Positions 42,207-52,270 of a DNA stretch of 64,000 nt are shown one piece after another (the first letter of the stretch is position 1; every line of letters starts with the position of its first letter). The stretch is from Arenicellales bacterium (GTDB lineage Bacteria > Pseudomonadota > Gammaproteobacteria > Arenicellales > JAJDZL01). The translations under genes were made by a program, and so were the position numbers. The notes beneath the pieces were generated by a model. That model was not told where the DNA came from. It made no database searches and saw only the letters and a program-made list of their open reading frames with translations. The stretch spans positions 1,172,149-1,236,148 of the forward strand of contig OX638343.1 of the NCBI GenBank assembly GCA_951813075.1, given 5' to 3'.

Positions 42207-45189
42207 GGGTTCGCTCTCCTTTCGGATCAACAAATATATGATGTGCGATCTCGACCGGAACGGTTCGACCAGTCAATGGTGATGCCGCGTAAAGTTCCTT
42301 GCCATAAATCTGACGACCGTCCGCAATCAAGGCCAGTCCGATCTCTTTATCCATCAGTGGGCTGTAGCAGGAGGAAGTCACGTGTCCCTTGGTTGTCGCA
42401 GGTGGTCGAGCATCTTGCTCGGCGACGATCTGAGCTCCCTTGGGTATCGGTCTCCCGCTGAGCGATACAACTCCAACCAGTTGTTTTCGACCGGCAGATA
42501 CCAGCGCATCGCGTTCAGCCAGGCGCTTGCCAACAAAATCCACGTCTTTTTTCATCATGCGCTCGAATCCGAGATCTGCCGCTGTTGTGCGGCCATCAAG
42601 CTCAGCCGCAACGACATGACCTTTCTCAATCCGCATGACTGTCATCGCTTCCATTCCATAGGGTGCGATGTCCCACTCTTGTCCAGCTTCAAGCACTGCC
42701 TGCCAGACTTGCTGTGCGAACTTCGACGGAATATGAATCTCGTAACCCAGCTCACCGGAAAAACTGACACGAAAAATCCGTACCGCCACTCCCTCAATCC
42801 GAGCTGCCAGATACCCCATGTACGGCAGATTCTCGTTAGCTGCTTCAGACTCGCCGATCAACGCACCCAAAACATTGCGGCTATCCGGACCAGCGAGGGC
42901 CATACCCGCCCACTGGTCTGAAATCGATGTCAGATGAACATGCAATTCGGGCCAGATCGTCTGGGCATAGAATTCCAGATGTTCCAGCACCGGGCCGGCA
43001 TTGGCTGTGGTCGTCGTCATGTAGTACTCGTTTTCTGCAACCCGTGTCGTCGTTCCATCGTCAAATACAAACCCGTCCTCGCGCAGCATCAAGCCATATC
43101 GGCATCGACCAACTGGCAACGATTTCCAGCGATTGATATAGACACGTTCCAAGAACTCTGCGGCATCACGACCCTGAACCTCAATTTTTCCGAGCGTCGA
43201 GACATCTACGATCCCAACCTTCTCACGAACCTGGCGAGTCTCCCGAATAATGGCATCTCGGACCTGCTCCCCGGTTTTGACATAGAAGAAGGGACGCTTC
43301 CAAATACCGGAATTTTGCATTTCTGCGCGATTACTTTGGTGCCAGTCGTGTAATGGTGTACGCCGGACTGGACTTAGATGGGTCCCGAAGTCGCCGCCTG
43401 CCAACGCACCCATACTAACGGGTGTGTATGGGGGGCGAAACGTGGTGTGACCGACCGACGGAATATCTGTTTCTCTCAGGCGGGCGAGGTTCGCAAGTCC
43501 ATTGATATTACTTGTTCTACCCTGGTCGGTACCCATGCCCAATGTGGTGTAACGCTTGAGATGTTCGACCGAGACATAGCCCTCAGAAAAAGCCAGTTCA
43601 ATATCTTCGACTGTCACATCATTTTGAATGTCAACAAAACGCTTGGCGCCACCGCGGCGGACTTTAGGCACCTGCCAAAGTAGTTGCATCGGCGTCTCAG
43701 GACTGTCATCAACCTGTGGAACCTTGGCCTTCTGTTCAGACTTGTGCCCGGCTTTCATGCTACTAACGGAACCGGCATCATAGCCTTGCCGCAAGCATGC
43801 ACCGAGAGACATTGACCCATTCGCACTTCCTGCAACTTGAACCGAACCGAGTTGCTCCCGCGGTACAAATGCACCGATTTCTTCATCAAAATTGAGCTTG
43901 CCTTGAGCGTGAGAAAATAGGTGAACTGTCGGTGTCCAGCCCCCGGATACGCACACAAGGTCGCACGTCAAAGTCTCTGCCGACCCAATGACCTCGCCGT
44001 TGTCCTGAAACCGGCTCACCTCCACTGATTTCACTCGACGCAGTCCTCTCACCCTGGAAATCGCAAAACCCTGTTTAAGCGGTGTATTACCAATATGCTT
44101 GAGGGCGCTCTCCCCGGGGGAAGCCAAGCGGCAGTCGATTACAGCTGCAACTGTCACACCGACGCTCTTGAGTGCCGATACAGTGGCATATGCACTGTCG
44201 TTGTTGGTAAATACTACAGCTTTCTTACCGCAACGTACGGCAAAGCGATTTGCGTAGCCGCGTACCGCTGATGCCAGCATCACGCCTGGTTTGTCATTGC
44301 CGCTGAATGGAATCGATCGTTCGATCGCGCCGGTCGCCAGCACGACCTGTTTGGCACGGATCATTCGCAGTTTTTGCCTGTCCTCGCGCCCGTCGGGCTC
44401 CCGCTGATGATCGGCAATTCTTTCCAGCGCACCAACTAGATTCTGGTCGTAAAAACCAAATGCGGTTGTCCTGCAGAGAACCTCGACGTTCGGCATCAAC
44501 TTCAATTTTTCTGTCGATTGGTAAACCCACTCCTGCGCCGGTTTGCCATCAACCGCCGCGTCGTCAAAATTGAGTCTGCCGCCAGTCTGCCCATTCTCGT
44601 CAACCAGAACCACCGTCGCACCGGCCCGCGCTGCACTCAGTGCTGCAGATAGACCGGCAGGTCCGGCACCGACGACCAGAACATCGCAGAACTGATAGAA
44701 CTTTGAATAGCTATCCGGATCGCGCTCGATCGCAGACTTACCCAAACCGGCAGCCTTTCGGATGAAACGTTCGTAAAACATCCACTTCGACGCAGGCCAC
44801 ATGAAAGTCTTGTAATAAAAACCAGACGGGAATATTGGCGAGGCGAAATTGATCACTGCACCGAAATCCAGATTCACCGAAGGCCAGCAGTGTTGCGAGA
44901 ATGCTTCCAAACCATCGAAAACCTCGACTTCTGTCGCACGAACGTTCGGTTCTGATCGCGGTCCGCTGCGCAACTGAACCATGGAACTTGGCTCTTCAAC
45001 CCCCATTCCGAAAATACCGCGCGGCCGATGGTACTTGAAACTGCGGCCTACAATCCTGACTCCGTTTGCCAGCAAGGCAGACGCCAGCGTATCCCCTTCG
45101 TATGCCGAGTAGGTTCTGCCGTCAAACCTGAAGGTAATCGAGTGTCCACGATTAATAGTTCCACCGACCGGATGGCGATGAGAATTCAT
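42199..45189 (-). CDS. soxA: Sarcosine oxidase alpha subunit
   Basis: The 996-residue large subunit. It starts with a 2Fe-2S-ferredoxin-like fold without the cluster cysteines (FRFDGRTYSAYEGDTLASAL). A dinucleotide-binding domain follows, with VVGAGPAGLSAALSAARAG at about 172-190, and the C-terminal half is a GcvT-type folate domain (from about 600). The heterotetramer oxidises sarcosine to glycine, making hydrogen peroxide and 5,10-methylene-tetrahydrofolate, or formaldehyde without folate. Order soxB-D-A-G is standard. Confidence 0.97.
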   Translation of the reverse strand: MNSHRHPVGGTINRGHSITFRFDGRTYSAYEGDTLASALLANGVRIVGRSFKYHRPRGIFGMGVEEPSSMVQLRSGPRSEPNVRATEVEVFDGLEAFSQHCWPSVNLDFGAVINFASPIFPSGFYYKTFMWPASKWMFYERFIRKAAGLGKSAIERDPDSYSKFYQFCDVLVVGAGPAGLSAALSAARAGATVVLVDENGQTGGRLNFDDAAVDGKPAQEWVYQSTEKLKLMPNVEVLCRTTAFGFYDQNLVGALERIADHQREPDGREDRQKLRMIRAKQVVLATGAIERSIPFSGNDKPGVMLASAVRGYANRFAVRCGKKAVVFTNNDSAYATVSALKSVGVTVAAVIDCRLASPGESALKHIGNTPLKQGFAISRVRGLRRVKSVEVSRFQDNGEVIGSAETLTCDLVCVSGGWTPTVHLFSHAQGKLNFDEEIGAFVPREQLGSVQVAGSANGSMSLGACLRQGYDAGSVSSMKAGHKSEQKAKVPQVDDSPETPMQLLWQVPKVRRGGAKRFVDIQNDVTVEDIELAFSEGYVSVEHLKRYTTLGMGTDQGRTSNINGLANLARLRETDIPSVGHTTFRPPYTPVSMGALAGGDFGTHLSPVRRTPLHDWHQSNRAEMQNSGIWKRPFFYVKTGEQVRDAIIRETRQVREKVGIVDVSTLGKIEVQGRDAAEFLERVYINRWKSLPVGRCRYGLMLREDGFVFDDGTTTRVAENEYYMTTTTANAGPVLEHLEFYAQTIWPELHVHLTSISDQWAGMALAGPDSRNVLGALIGESEAANENLPYMGYLAARIEGVAVRIFRVSFSGELGYEIHIPSKFAQQVWQAVLEAGQEWDIAPYGMEAMTVMRIEKGHVVAAELDGRTTAADLGFERMMKKDVDFVGKRLAERDALVSAGRKQLVGVVSLSGRPIPKGAQIVAEQDARPPATTKGHVTSSCYSPLMDKEIGLALIADGRQIYGKELYAASPLTGRTVPVEIAHHIFVDPKGERTRG

Positions 45190-45201
45190 AGCTTGGTCCT
45201 G

Positions 45202-45471
45202 CTACTCCCTGTTATTGTCAGAATTCGCCGATTCACTGCCAAGTATTTCATGCGTCCAAGTATTCCGACGAACCTTGAACCATCTTCTGCAACCCGAAGT
45301 ATGGTGCCACCATTCGGTGTGCTCACCACGCGGGTTGTCCCGGGTGTAGACGTAGTCATACCACTTCTCTGCAGAGTCCTCAGCATGCGGACGCTCAACC
45401 GTCGCATCTCCACGGTAGGTGAACTCAGTCTGCGCTCGCTCACCACAATGAGGACATGGAATCAATAGCAT
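45202..45471 (-). CDS. soxD: Sarcosine oxidase delta subunit
   Basis: An 89-residue zinc-binding small subunit. Metal ligands are C6 and C9 (IPCPHCGER), with a later HHTSGC segment supplying histidine and cysteine. Typical text includes WYDYVYTRDNPRGEHTEWWH. It lies between soxB and soxA with gaps of 12 to 18 bases. Intact. Confidence 0.95.
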   Translation of the reverse strand: MLLIPCPHCGERAQTEFTYRGDATVERPHAEDSAEKWYDYVYTRDNPRGEHTEWWHHTSGCRRWFKVRRNTWTHEILGSESANSDNNRE

Positions 45472-45489
45472 GAAAAAAAATCCCCGAAA

Positions 45490-46764
45490 CTAGTGGGCGT
45501 TGGGAAAAGCGCCGCTGCCTTTCTCATCAAGGAGAGCACCGGAAGAAAACCGCTCAAGAGAAAACGGTTCGTTCAGCATATGTGGTTGATCATGTGCGAT
45601 GGTATGAGCAAAACACCAGCCAGAACCGGGTGTCGCCTTGAATCCGCCGTAACACCAACCCGAATTCAGATATAACCCATCAATCGGCGTCTTGCCGATG
45701 ATCGGGCTGCCATCCATTGACATATCCATCACGCCACCCCAGGTTCTCATCATTCGGACTCGACTCAAACACGGGAACAGCGTCAGCACCGACTGCACGA
45801 CATACTCAACTCTGGGCAAATTGCCGCGCTGTGCGTAGGAATTGTAAAAATCCAGATCGCCACCAAAGAGCACTTCTCCCTTATCGGTCTGGCTGATGTA
45901 GACATGCGACGCACCCGAGGTTACGACTGTATCGAGAATCGGTTTCAGAGGTTCAGTCACCACAGCCTGCAGAACATGCGATTCGATGGGCAGCTTCAAT
46001 CCCGCCATCGCGGCCAGACGACCTGAATTGCCGGCCACAGCCAATCCAACTTTACCGGTCTGAATCTCGCCGCGGCTAGTCTCAACCGCAGTAACTTTAT
46101 TGCCGGTCATCTTGAATCCCGTAACTTCACAATTCTGGATGATATCGACACCATGCGCGTCAGCACATCGGGCAAATCCCCAAGCAACGGCATCGTGACG
46201 CGCAGTGCCGCCACGTTTTTGAAGCAAACCTCCAAAAATCGGATATCGGGTATTCTGTGAGCAATCAAGATATGGCACACTGCGTCTGACTTGATCAGCC
46301 AATAGAAGTTCGGCATCAATTCCGTTGAATCTCATGGCATTGCCGCGAATCGAAAATGATTCCATCTCTGGATCACTATGCGCCAGATTCAAAACTCCGC
46401 GCTGGCTGAACATGACGTTGTAATTGAGCTGTTGCGAGAGGCTTTCCCACAATTTGAGTGAATGCTCATAGAATTTGGCATTGCCATCCAACAGGTAGTT
46501 TGACCGCACGATGGTGGTATTGCGCCCTGTGTTCCCACCGCCCAGCCAGCCTTTTTCCAAGACAGCGATATTCTTGACTCCGTGTAATTCAGCCAGATAG
46601 TATGCAGTCGCCAATCCGTGTCCGCCTGCACCAATGATGACTACATCGTAGGAATTTTTAGGTTCCGGATCGCGCCACACACGCGGCCATTTCCTATGCC
46701 TTGAAAGCGCATTTCTCGCCAGAGACAACCCGGAATATTGATTCTTTGAAAAAACCTTCAACAT
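45490..46764 (-). CDS. soxB: Sarcosine oxidase beta subunit
   Basis: A 424-residue flavoprotein of the DAO fold where sarcosine is oxidised. The FAD motif is VVIIGAGGHGLATAYYLAEL (about 41-60). GGTARHDAVAWG (about 185-197) contains the histidine likely to carry covalent FMN. The C-terminal part has YLNSGWCYGGFKATPGSGW. It begins only four bases after the mutT stop, which ties the sox genes to secA-argJ-mutT transcription. Confidence 0.96.
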   Translation of the reverse strand: MLKVFSKNQYSGLSLARNALSRHRKWPRVWRDPEPKNSYDVVIIGAGGHGLATAYYLAELHGVKNIAVLEKGWLGGGNTGRNTTIVRSNYLLDGNAKFYEHSLKLWESLSQQLNYNVMFSQRGVLNLAHSDPEMESFSIRGNAMRFNGIDAELLLADQVRRSVPYLDCSQNTRYPIFGGLLQKRGGTARHDAVAWGFARCADAHGVDIIQNCEVTGFKMTGNKVTAVETSRGEIQTGKVGLAVAGNSGRLAAMAGLKLPIESHVLQAVVTEPLKPILDTVVTSGASHVYISQTDKGEVLFGGDLDFYNSYAQRGNLPRVEYVVQSVLTLFPCLSRVRMMRTWGGVMDMSMDGSPIIGKTPIDGLYLNSGWCYGGFKATPGSGWCFAHTIAHDQPHMLNEPFSLERFSSGALLDEKGSGAFPNAH

Positions 46765-46768
46765 ATCC

Positions 46769-47179
46769 TTACCCGTATCTTTTCACCAATGCTTCGATTA
46801 CGGAGAAACTAGCTTCCAGCATATCAAATTCTCCCAGCCGAGATAACTGCACCCATCGCAGTTTTTGTTGCTCGCGTGCAATTGGACTTCCTTCATAGCA
46901 ATTGACCAGTCGAAAATATAACAAAACCTTTCGGTCCGGATAGTCGTAATCAAATGTCATGAAATGATTGGTTTGATTGACAGAAATTCCAATCTCTTCC
47001 CACAACTCCCTGCACAATGCCTCATCGGCAGATTCAAATGGTTCGATCTTTCCACCCGGGAACTCCCATTTCCCCTCGTAGGCATCTGGCTTTGTTCTCT
47101 GTCCGATCAGAATTTTGTTTTCAGAATCAAAGACAAGCCCGACCGCAACCGGGATCCGTTCAGGTTCGATATTCTGCAT
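46769..47179 (-). CDS. mutT: Nudix hydrolase, MutT (8-oxo-dGTP diphosphatase)
   Basis: A roughly 136-residue Nudix enzyme that removes oxidised dGTP. The Nudix box is complete: GGKIEPFESADEAL followed by CRELWEEIGI, with the REx2EE core. The preceding WEFPGGK matches MutT. I favour the ATG at 47179 (AGGA just upstream); ATG 47191 and GTG 47200 are alternatives, and all overlap the end of argJ. Order secA-argJ-mutT is common in gammaproteobacteria. Confidence 0.93.
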   Translation of the reverse strand: MQNIEPERIPVAVGLVFDSENKILIGQRTKPDAYEGKWEFPGGKIEPFESADEALCRELWEEIGISVNQTNHFMTFDYDYPDRKVLLYFRLVNCYEGSPIAREQQKLRWVQLSRLGEFDMLEASFSVIEALVKRYG

Positions 47180-48410
47180 TGATCCTGACATATTCGGCAC
47201 TCAAGTCGCACGTCCATACGATCGCAGCATTGTACTTGTCGCTGCTGAGTCCAAGATCGATAAATATCGGAATTTCGTCGTTTTTCATCATTTCAAACGC
47301 TTTGTCTTCGCAATATTCAGAACTGACCTTCCCTTCCTTTACAACTTCGACTTCGCCAATACAGATACGAACGGCAGACATGTTGAGATGCTCGGCACCG
47401 GAGCGGCCGATTGCCGCATAAATTCTTCCCCAGTTTGGGTCGCCGGCATGTAACGCGGTTTTTACCAGAGACGAGTTGGCGACGGTCATCGCTACTTTCA
47501 CACCATCCGCTCGGCTCGCAGCGCCTGCAACTTCAATCGTAACAAACTTGGTTGCGCCTTCGCCATCCCTGACGATCGCCTGCGCCAGTTCTGTCGCAAC
47601 TTCGCCAAGTGCGCTTCGAAAACCATCGTTTAATTTATCCGAAGTGTCCGATGAAATCCGCACACCCGATGTACCAGTTGCGATCAGCATACAGGAATCA
47701 TTGGTCGAAGTGTCTCCGTCCACCGTGATTCGATTGAAGCTATCCTGAACGGCTGACTTCAGTTCACTTTCAAGGCAATCAATCGGGATTTCTGCATCAG
47801 TCGCAATAAACGCCAGCATGGTCGCCATATTCGGTTGGATCATGCCTGAGCCTTTGGCGATTCCGGTAATTGTAACTTGATCCGACTTTCCCACATTGAT
47901 CACGCGAGAGGCTGCTTTCGGAATGGTATCGGTCGTCATAATCGCCCGGGCAGCAGCCAGCCAATTGTCTTCTTTCAATGTCTGTGAGCATGCACCGACA
48001 GACTGCTCGAAATTCTGTACAGGTAACCTTTCGCCGATTACCCCGGTGGAAAATGGAATGACTGACTCAATGGCAATACCAAGTTCGTCGGCGACTTTTT
48101 GACAGATTTGACGGCAGTCGTCTATTCCGGCCTGACCCAAGCCGGCATTGGCATTTCCACTGTTGACCACCATGGCGCGTACTTTTCCCCGCTGGCCCGC
48201 ATTTTTCTGATGTAGGTGGTCGAGTGCTACTTCAACTGGTGCTGCACGCGCTTTATTGGTGGTGAATACGCCAGCGATGGTGGAATCGCTGGAAATCTCG
48301 AATATGGCAAGATCCTCGCCTGAAGATTTTCGAATCCCAGCGTCAACTGCACCGACTCGAATTCCTGCTACAGGTTGTATGTTTCTGGGCTGCGCCAGAC
48401 CTACGCTCAT
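47160..48410 (-). CDS. argJ: Glutamate N-acetyltransferase / amino-acid acetyltransferase ArgJ
   Basis: A 416-residue enzyme of arginine synthesis that recycles the acetyl group from N-acetylornithine to glutamate. The self-cleavage site, with nucleophile T197, is in [16 protein letters not shown]. Other signatures are [10 protein letters not shown] and DGDTSTNDS. It lies three bases after secA and overlaps mutT by 20 bases or more. Intact. Confidence 0.97.
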   Translation of the reverse strand: MSVGLAQPRNIQPVAGIRVGAVDAGIRKSSGEDLAIFEISSDSTIAGVFTTNKARAAPVEVALDHLHQKNAGQRGKVRAMVVNSGNANAGLGQAGIDDCRQICQKVADELGIAIESVIPFSTGVIGERLPVQNFEQSVGACSQTLKEDNWLAAARAIMTTDTIPKAASRVINVGKSDQVTITGIAKGSGMIQPNMATMLAFIATDAEIPIDCLESELKSAVQDSFNRITVDGDTSTNDSCMLIATGTSGVRISSDTSDKLNDGFRSALGEVATELAQAIVRDGEGATKFVTIEVAGAASRADGVKVAMTVANSSLVKTALHAGDPNWGRIYAAIGRSGAEHLNMSAVRICIGEVEVVKEGKVSSEYCEDKAFEMMKNDEIPIFIDLGLSSDKYNAAIVWTCDLSAEYVRINAEYRT

Positions 48411-48413
48411 TGC

Positions 48414-51143
48414 TCAGGCAGCCTTTCCACAACAAATCTTATATTTCTTTCCAGAACCGCAAGGACAGGGTTCGTTCCGTCCCACTTTGCGCCCTTCCCT
48501 GATAACCTGCTTGACAACAGGTTTTCTTGTCGCCGTCGCGGCACCAGATTCCGAGGCGGCTGATGCGCCACCACCTGCATACGATTCGGATTCCGGGTGA
48601 AAGTATTGCATCTTTTGAGGGGGAGGCGCCTTGCGAGTGCCGATCGTTTCAGCTGTATCGGATGCTGCGATTCGAACACGTGACAGCATACGCACGACTT
48701 CGTGACGCACATTCTGAAGCATGTCAGAGAACATTTCAAAAGCTTCGCGCTTGTATTCCTGCTTGGGATTCTTCTGGGCGTAACCACGCAAATGAATTCC
48801 CTGACGAAGGAAATCCATGTTGGCCAGATGATCTTTCCATGCACTATCGAGCACCATGAGCATCACCGCTTTTTCGACAGCTTTCATCTCTTGTTCGCCG
48901 ATTTCCTCAATTCGTTGTTGATATCGCTCGTGGACAGCTTCATTGACCCGCGTCAACAAACTGTCCTGGGTCAGGTTGGGGTCGTCTTCCAGCCACTCTG
49001 CGATTGGCAGTTTAAGGTCGAATGCATTGTCAATTTCTCGGGTCAGTCGATCGATTTCCCAAAATTCATCGGCGGTTTCCTGAGGAATACAGGAATCTAT
49101 GACGTATTGCACGAATTCACCTTGTATCAGGTCAATCGCATCGCGAATGTCTTCTGAATCCATCAGAGCATTTCGCTGATCGTATACCACCTTGCGCTGC
49201 TCATTGGCGACATCGTCAAATTCCAGCAGTTGCTTGCGGATGTCAAAATTTCTGCCTTCGACTTTACGTTGTGCATTTTCGATGGCCTTGCTCACCCAGC
49301 TGTGCTCGATCGCCTCGCCATCTTCCATACCCAATTTACCCATCAGGCCCGCAACTTTGTCGGAGGCAAAAATTCGAAGAAGATTGTCTTCCAAACAGAG
49401 GTAGAACCTGCTTGATCCTGGATCACCCTGACGTCCAGATCGTCCTCTGAGCTGGTTGTCAACCCTTCTGGATTCATGTCTTTCGGTGCTCAGCACATGC
49501 AGACCGCCTGAGTTGACAACCGCATCGTGGCGACTTTGCCAATCCTGTTTGATCGACTCAAGATTACTGCCGTTGGAATGTGCATCGGCGAGTTCCATTT
49601 CCAGATTACCACCGAGAACAATATCGGTACCACGACCCGCCATATTGGTGGCAATTGTCACCGCGCCGGGACGCCCCGCCTGTGCAATGATGCGTGCCTC
49701 TCTCTCATGTTGCTTGGCGTTGAGCACTTCATGAGGAACTTTGCTTTTGCTGAGCAACCCTGACAGATACTCCGAAGTCTCGATGGAAGCGCTCCCAACC
49801 AGAACCGGCTGACCGCTATCACGACAAGTCTGGATACCCTCAACAATTGCGGCGTATTTTTCCCGGGCAGTGCGATACACCAGATCCGGATTATCGTCTC
49901 GCACCATCTCCATATGTGTCGGAATCACCACTACTTCCAGTCCATAAATCTGCTGAAATTCCTCCGCTTCCGTATCAGCCGTACCGGTCATACCAGCAAG
50001 CCGGTCGTAGAGACGGAAATAGTTTTGGAAAGTGATCGACGCAAGCGTCTGATTTTCGCGTTGCACCGTCACCCCTTCTTTGGCCTCGACAGCCTGATGT
50101 AGCCCGTCCGACCATCGACGCCCAGGCTGCATTCTTCCTGTGAATTCATCGACGATTACAATCTGGCCCTCGTGCACAATGTAATCAACATCCTTCTGGA
50201 ATAACCGATTCGCCCGCAATGCCGCGTGCAGATGATGTACCAACCCCACGTTTGAGAAGTCATACAGCGTGCTGCCTTCCTTCAGCAATCCTGCCGAAAC
50301 AAGCAGCTTTTCGGCATGTTCGTGTCCCTCGTCGGTCAGATAAACCTGCCGGGACTTCTCATCCACATGAAAGTCGCCGGGGCCATCTTCTTCCATCTGT
50401 TGATTTAATTTTGGAACGATCCTGTTCATATGCGCGTAGAGCGCGGTGCTGTCTTCAGCAGCACCGGAAATGATCAGTGGTGTTCTGGCCTCATCAATCA
50501 GAATCGAATCAACCTCGTCAACGATGGCGTATGTGAGCTTTCCCTGAACACGATGGCTGGCCAGGAAAGCCATGTTGTCACGCAGGTAGTCGAAACCCAG
50601 CTCATTGTTTGTGCCATAGACGACGTCACAAGCATAAGCAGCCTGCTTGTCTTCTGCGGTCATGTTGGGGCCAATTACACCAACCGAAATTCCGAGAAAT
50701 GAATAGATCGCACCCATCCACTGCGCGTCCCGACGCGCCAGATAGTCGTTGACGGTTACGATATGAACTGAATGACCAGCGAGTGCGTTGAGATAAACCG
50801 GCAGCGTCGCTACGAGCGTCTTGCCCTCGCCTGTGCGCATCTCGGCGATTTTGCCAAGATGCAGTACCATGCCACCGACCAGCTGTACATCGAAGTGTCG
50901 CATGTCCAGTGTCCGCTTGGATACTTCGCGCACCACAGCAAAGGCTGTAGGCAGGATATCGTCAATCGGTTGGCCGCTTTCAACAAGCTCTTTCAGTTTT
51001 GGTGTATGCGCTGCAAGTTCTTCATCCGACATTGCCTGCATGGTCGGTTCGAGTTTATTGATTTCCTTGACAGTTTTGGAAAACTGCTTGAGTAGTCTTT
51101 CGTTGCGACTACCAAAAACCTTGGACAGCGTCTTTGAGATCAT
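48414..51143 (-). CDS. secA: Preprotein translocase ATPase SecA
   Basis: The 909-residue motor of Sec export. Walker A lies in [16 protein letters not shown], Walker B in [15 protein letters not shown], and the helicase-like motif in [15 protein letters not shown]. The C-terminal zinc tail is complete ([19 protein letters not shown]), which binds SecB. It heads a long same-strand series running into argJ, mutT and soxBDAG. Confidence 0.98.
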   Translation of the reverse strand: MISKTLSKVFGSRNERLLKQFSKTVKEINKLEPTMQAMSDEELAAHTPKLKELVESGQPIDDILPTAFAVVREVSKRTLDMRHFDVQLVGGMVLHLGKIAEMRTGEGKTLVATLPVYLNALAGHSVHIVTVNDYLARRDAQWMGAIYSFLGISVGVIGPNMTAEDKQAAYACDVVYGTNNELGFDYLRDNMAFLASHRVQGKLTYAIVDEVDSILIDEARTPLIISGAAEDSTALYAHMNRIVPKLNQQMEEDGPGDFHVDEKSRQVYLTDEGHEHAEKLLVSAGLLKEGSTLYDFSNVGLVHHLHAALRANRLFQKDVDYIVHEGQIVIVDEFTGRMQPGRRWSDGLHQAVEAKEGVTVQRENQTLASITFQNYFRLYDRLAGMTGTADTEAEEFQQIYGLEVVVIPTHMEMVRDDNPDLVYRTAREKYAAIVEGIQTCRDSGQPVLVGSASIETSEYLSGLLSKSKVPHEVLNAKQHEREARIIAQAGRPGAVTIATNMAGRGTDIVLGGNLEMELADAHSNGSNLESIKQDWQSRHDAVVNSGGLHVLSTERHESRRVDNQLRGRSGRQGDPGSSRFYLCLEDNLLRIFASDKVAGLMGKLGMEDGEAIEHSWVSKAIENAQRKVEGRNFDIRKQLLEFDDVANEQRKVVYDQRNALMDSEDIRDAIDLIQGEFVQYVIDSCIPQETADEFWEIDRLTREIDNAFDLKLPIAEWLEDDPNLTQDSLLTRVNEAVHERYQQRIEEIGEQEMKAVEKAVMLMVLDSAWKDHLANMDFLRQGIHLRGYAQKNPKQEYKREAFEMFSDMLQNVRHEVVRMLSRVRIAASDTAETIGTRKAPPPQKMQYFHPESESYAGGGASAASESGAATATRKPVVKQVIREGRKVGRNEPCPCGSGKKYKICCGKAA

Positions 51144-51517
51144 CTGTATATGCTTTCTAGTTGTTTAAGACGACGGGGCTGCAAATGACGGCTTGAATGC
51201 AGATCGGCCGAAATTTATATGGCAAACAAATATTTTAGAGAAATTCAGTATTCGCTATAAAACTAGTGACTTACGACGGGTATTTTGTGACTCGTACAGT
51301 GCCGACCGGAATGTCGGATCATGCATAAAGAACGACTATTCGTGAAAGCGAATTATATGCCTAACGATAACGGGTGGTTTACCAAAGTACTGTGATCAGG
51401 TTATCCCTGGGATAAGATTCATTCCTTCATTTAATCGGCCGTCGCCAAGGTGAGTCATATGGAAGTATCATACTTTCACTGTAACAGAAATGTTCCTGAC
51501 TGGTAATTTTCCAGTAA
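51144..51517. other. Divergent region between secA and the ABC-ATPase gene
   Basis: About 370 bases that must hold the secA promoter (minus) and that of the ABC module (plus). I see a small hairpin, CCGACCGGAATGTCGG (about 51312-51327), but no secM-like gene and no clear promoter pair. The 86-codon minus-strand frame over 51427-51687 is a shadow. Confidence 0.4.
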
Positions 51518-52270
51518 TTGATCCAAAGACTCAGATTTTCCGATCGCCAAACATCTTCATATCCCGCTCTGCCATTGACTGAAGCCACTGAAAACTCACC
51601 GATTGTCGTCATCAAAAACGTCTCCAAATCTTTTCTGGAAGGTGACAACTGCAGACCTGTACTCTCAAACATCAATGCCCACTTCAAACGAGGCGGTTTT
51701 CACGCGGTAATCGGCCGAAGTGGCTCGGGTAAATCAACCCTTTTGAATCTTATTGCGGGGATTGACCTGCCGGATAGCGGGTCAGTTCAAATCAATGAAT
51801 CCGCCATCAATAAAATCAGCGAAAACGAAAGAACACTGCTCCGTAGAAATACGATGGGGATCATATTTCAGTTTTTCAACCTTATTCCTTCCCTTACCGT
51901 TCAGGAGAATGTGCGTTTGCCTCTGGATCTCGTAGGCATAGACAACCAGCAAGAACGAGTGACAAACATTCTGGAACTGGTTGGACTGAAAGATCGCAGA
52001 AACGACTATCCGGAGGTGCTGTCGGGCGGGGAACAGCAACGAGTCGCAATCGCCAGAGCCGTGGTACATGAACCCAAATTACTGCTTGCCGACGAACCTA
52101 CCGGCAATTTGGACTATGACACCGCTTCTCAAGTTCTCGAAGTATTGCGGGATGTAGTTCAGCAAAGAACGTTAATTCTGGTCACTCATAGCAGGGAGAT
52201 TGCAAGTCACGCCGATGAAATCTGGCCTCTCCGATACGGGTCTTTCGACTCTCCCGAATCGGAATCATGA
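51518..52270 (+). CDS. ABC transporter ATP-binding protein (LolD/MacB-type, AttE-like)
   Basis: A 250-residue ATPase of the LolD/FtsE/MacB class. Walker A is [19 protein letters not shown], the signature [16 protein letters not shown] and Walker [13 protein letters not shown]. The class-typical [16 protein letters not shown] is also present. The frame opens at a TTG at 51518 without a ribosome site, so the true start may be further in, for example the TTG at 51575. It overlaps the permease gene by four bases. With the next two genes it resembles the attE-attF/G-attH module of Agrobacterium. Confidence 0.9.
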   Translation: MIQRLRFSDRQTSSYPALPLTEATENSPIVVIKNVSKSFLEGDNCRPVLSNINAHFKRGGFHAVIGRSGSGKSTLLNLIAGIDLPDSGSVQINESAINKISENERTLLRRNTMGIIFQFFNLIPSLTVQENVRLPLDLVGIDNQQERVTNILELVGLKDRRNDYPEVLSGGEQQRVAIARAVVHEPKLLLADEPTGNLDYDTASQVLEVLRDVVQQRTLILVTHSREIASHADEIWPLRYGSFDSPESES

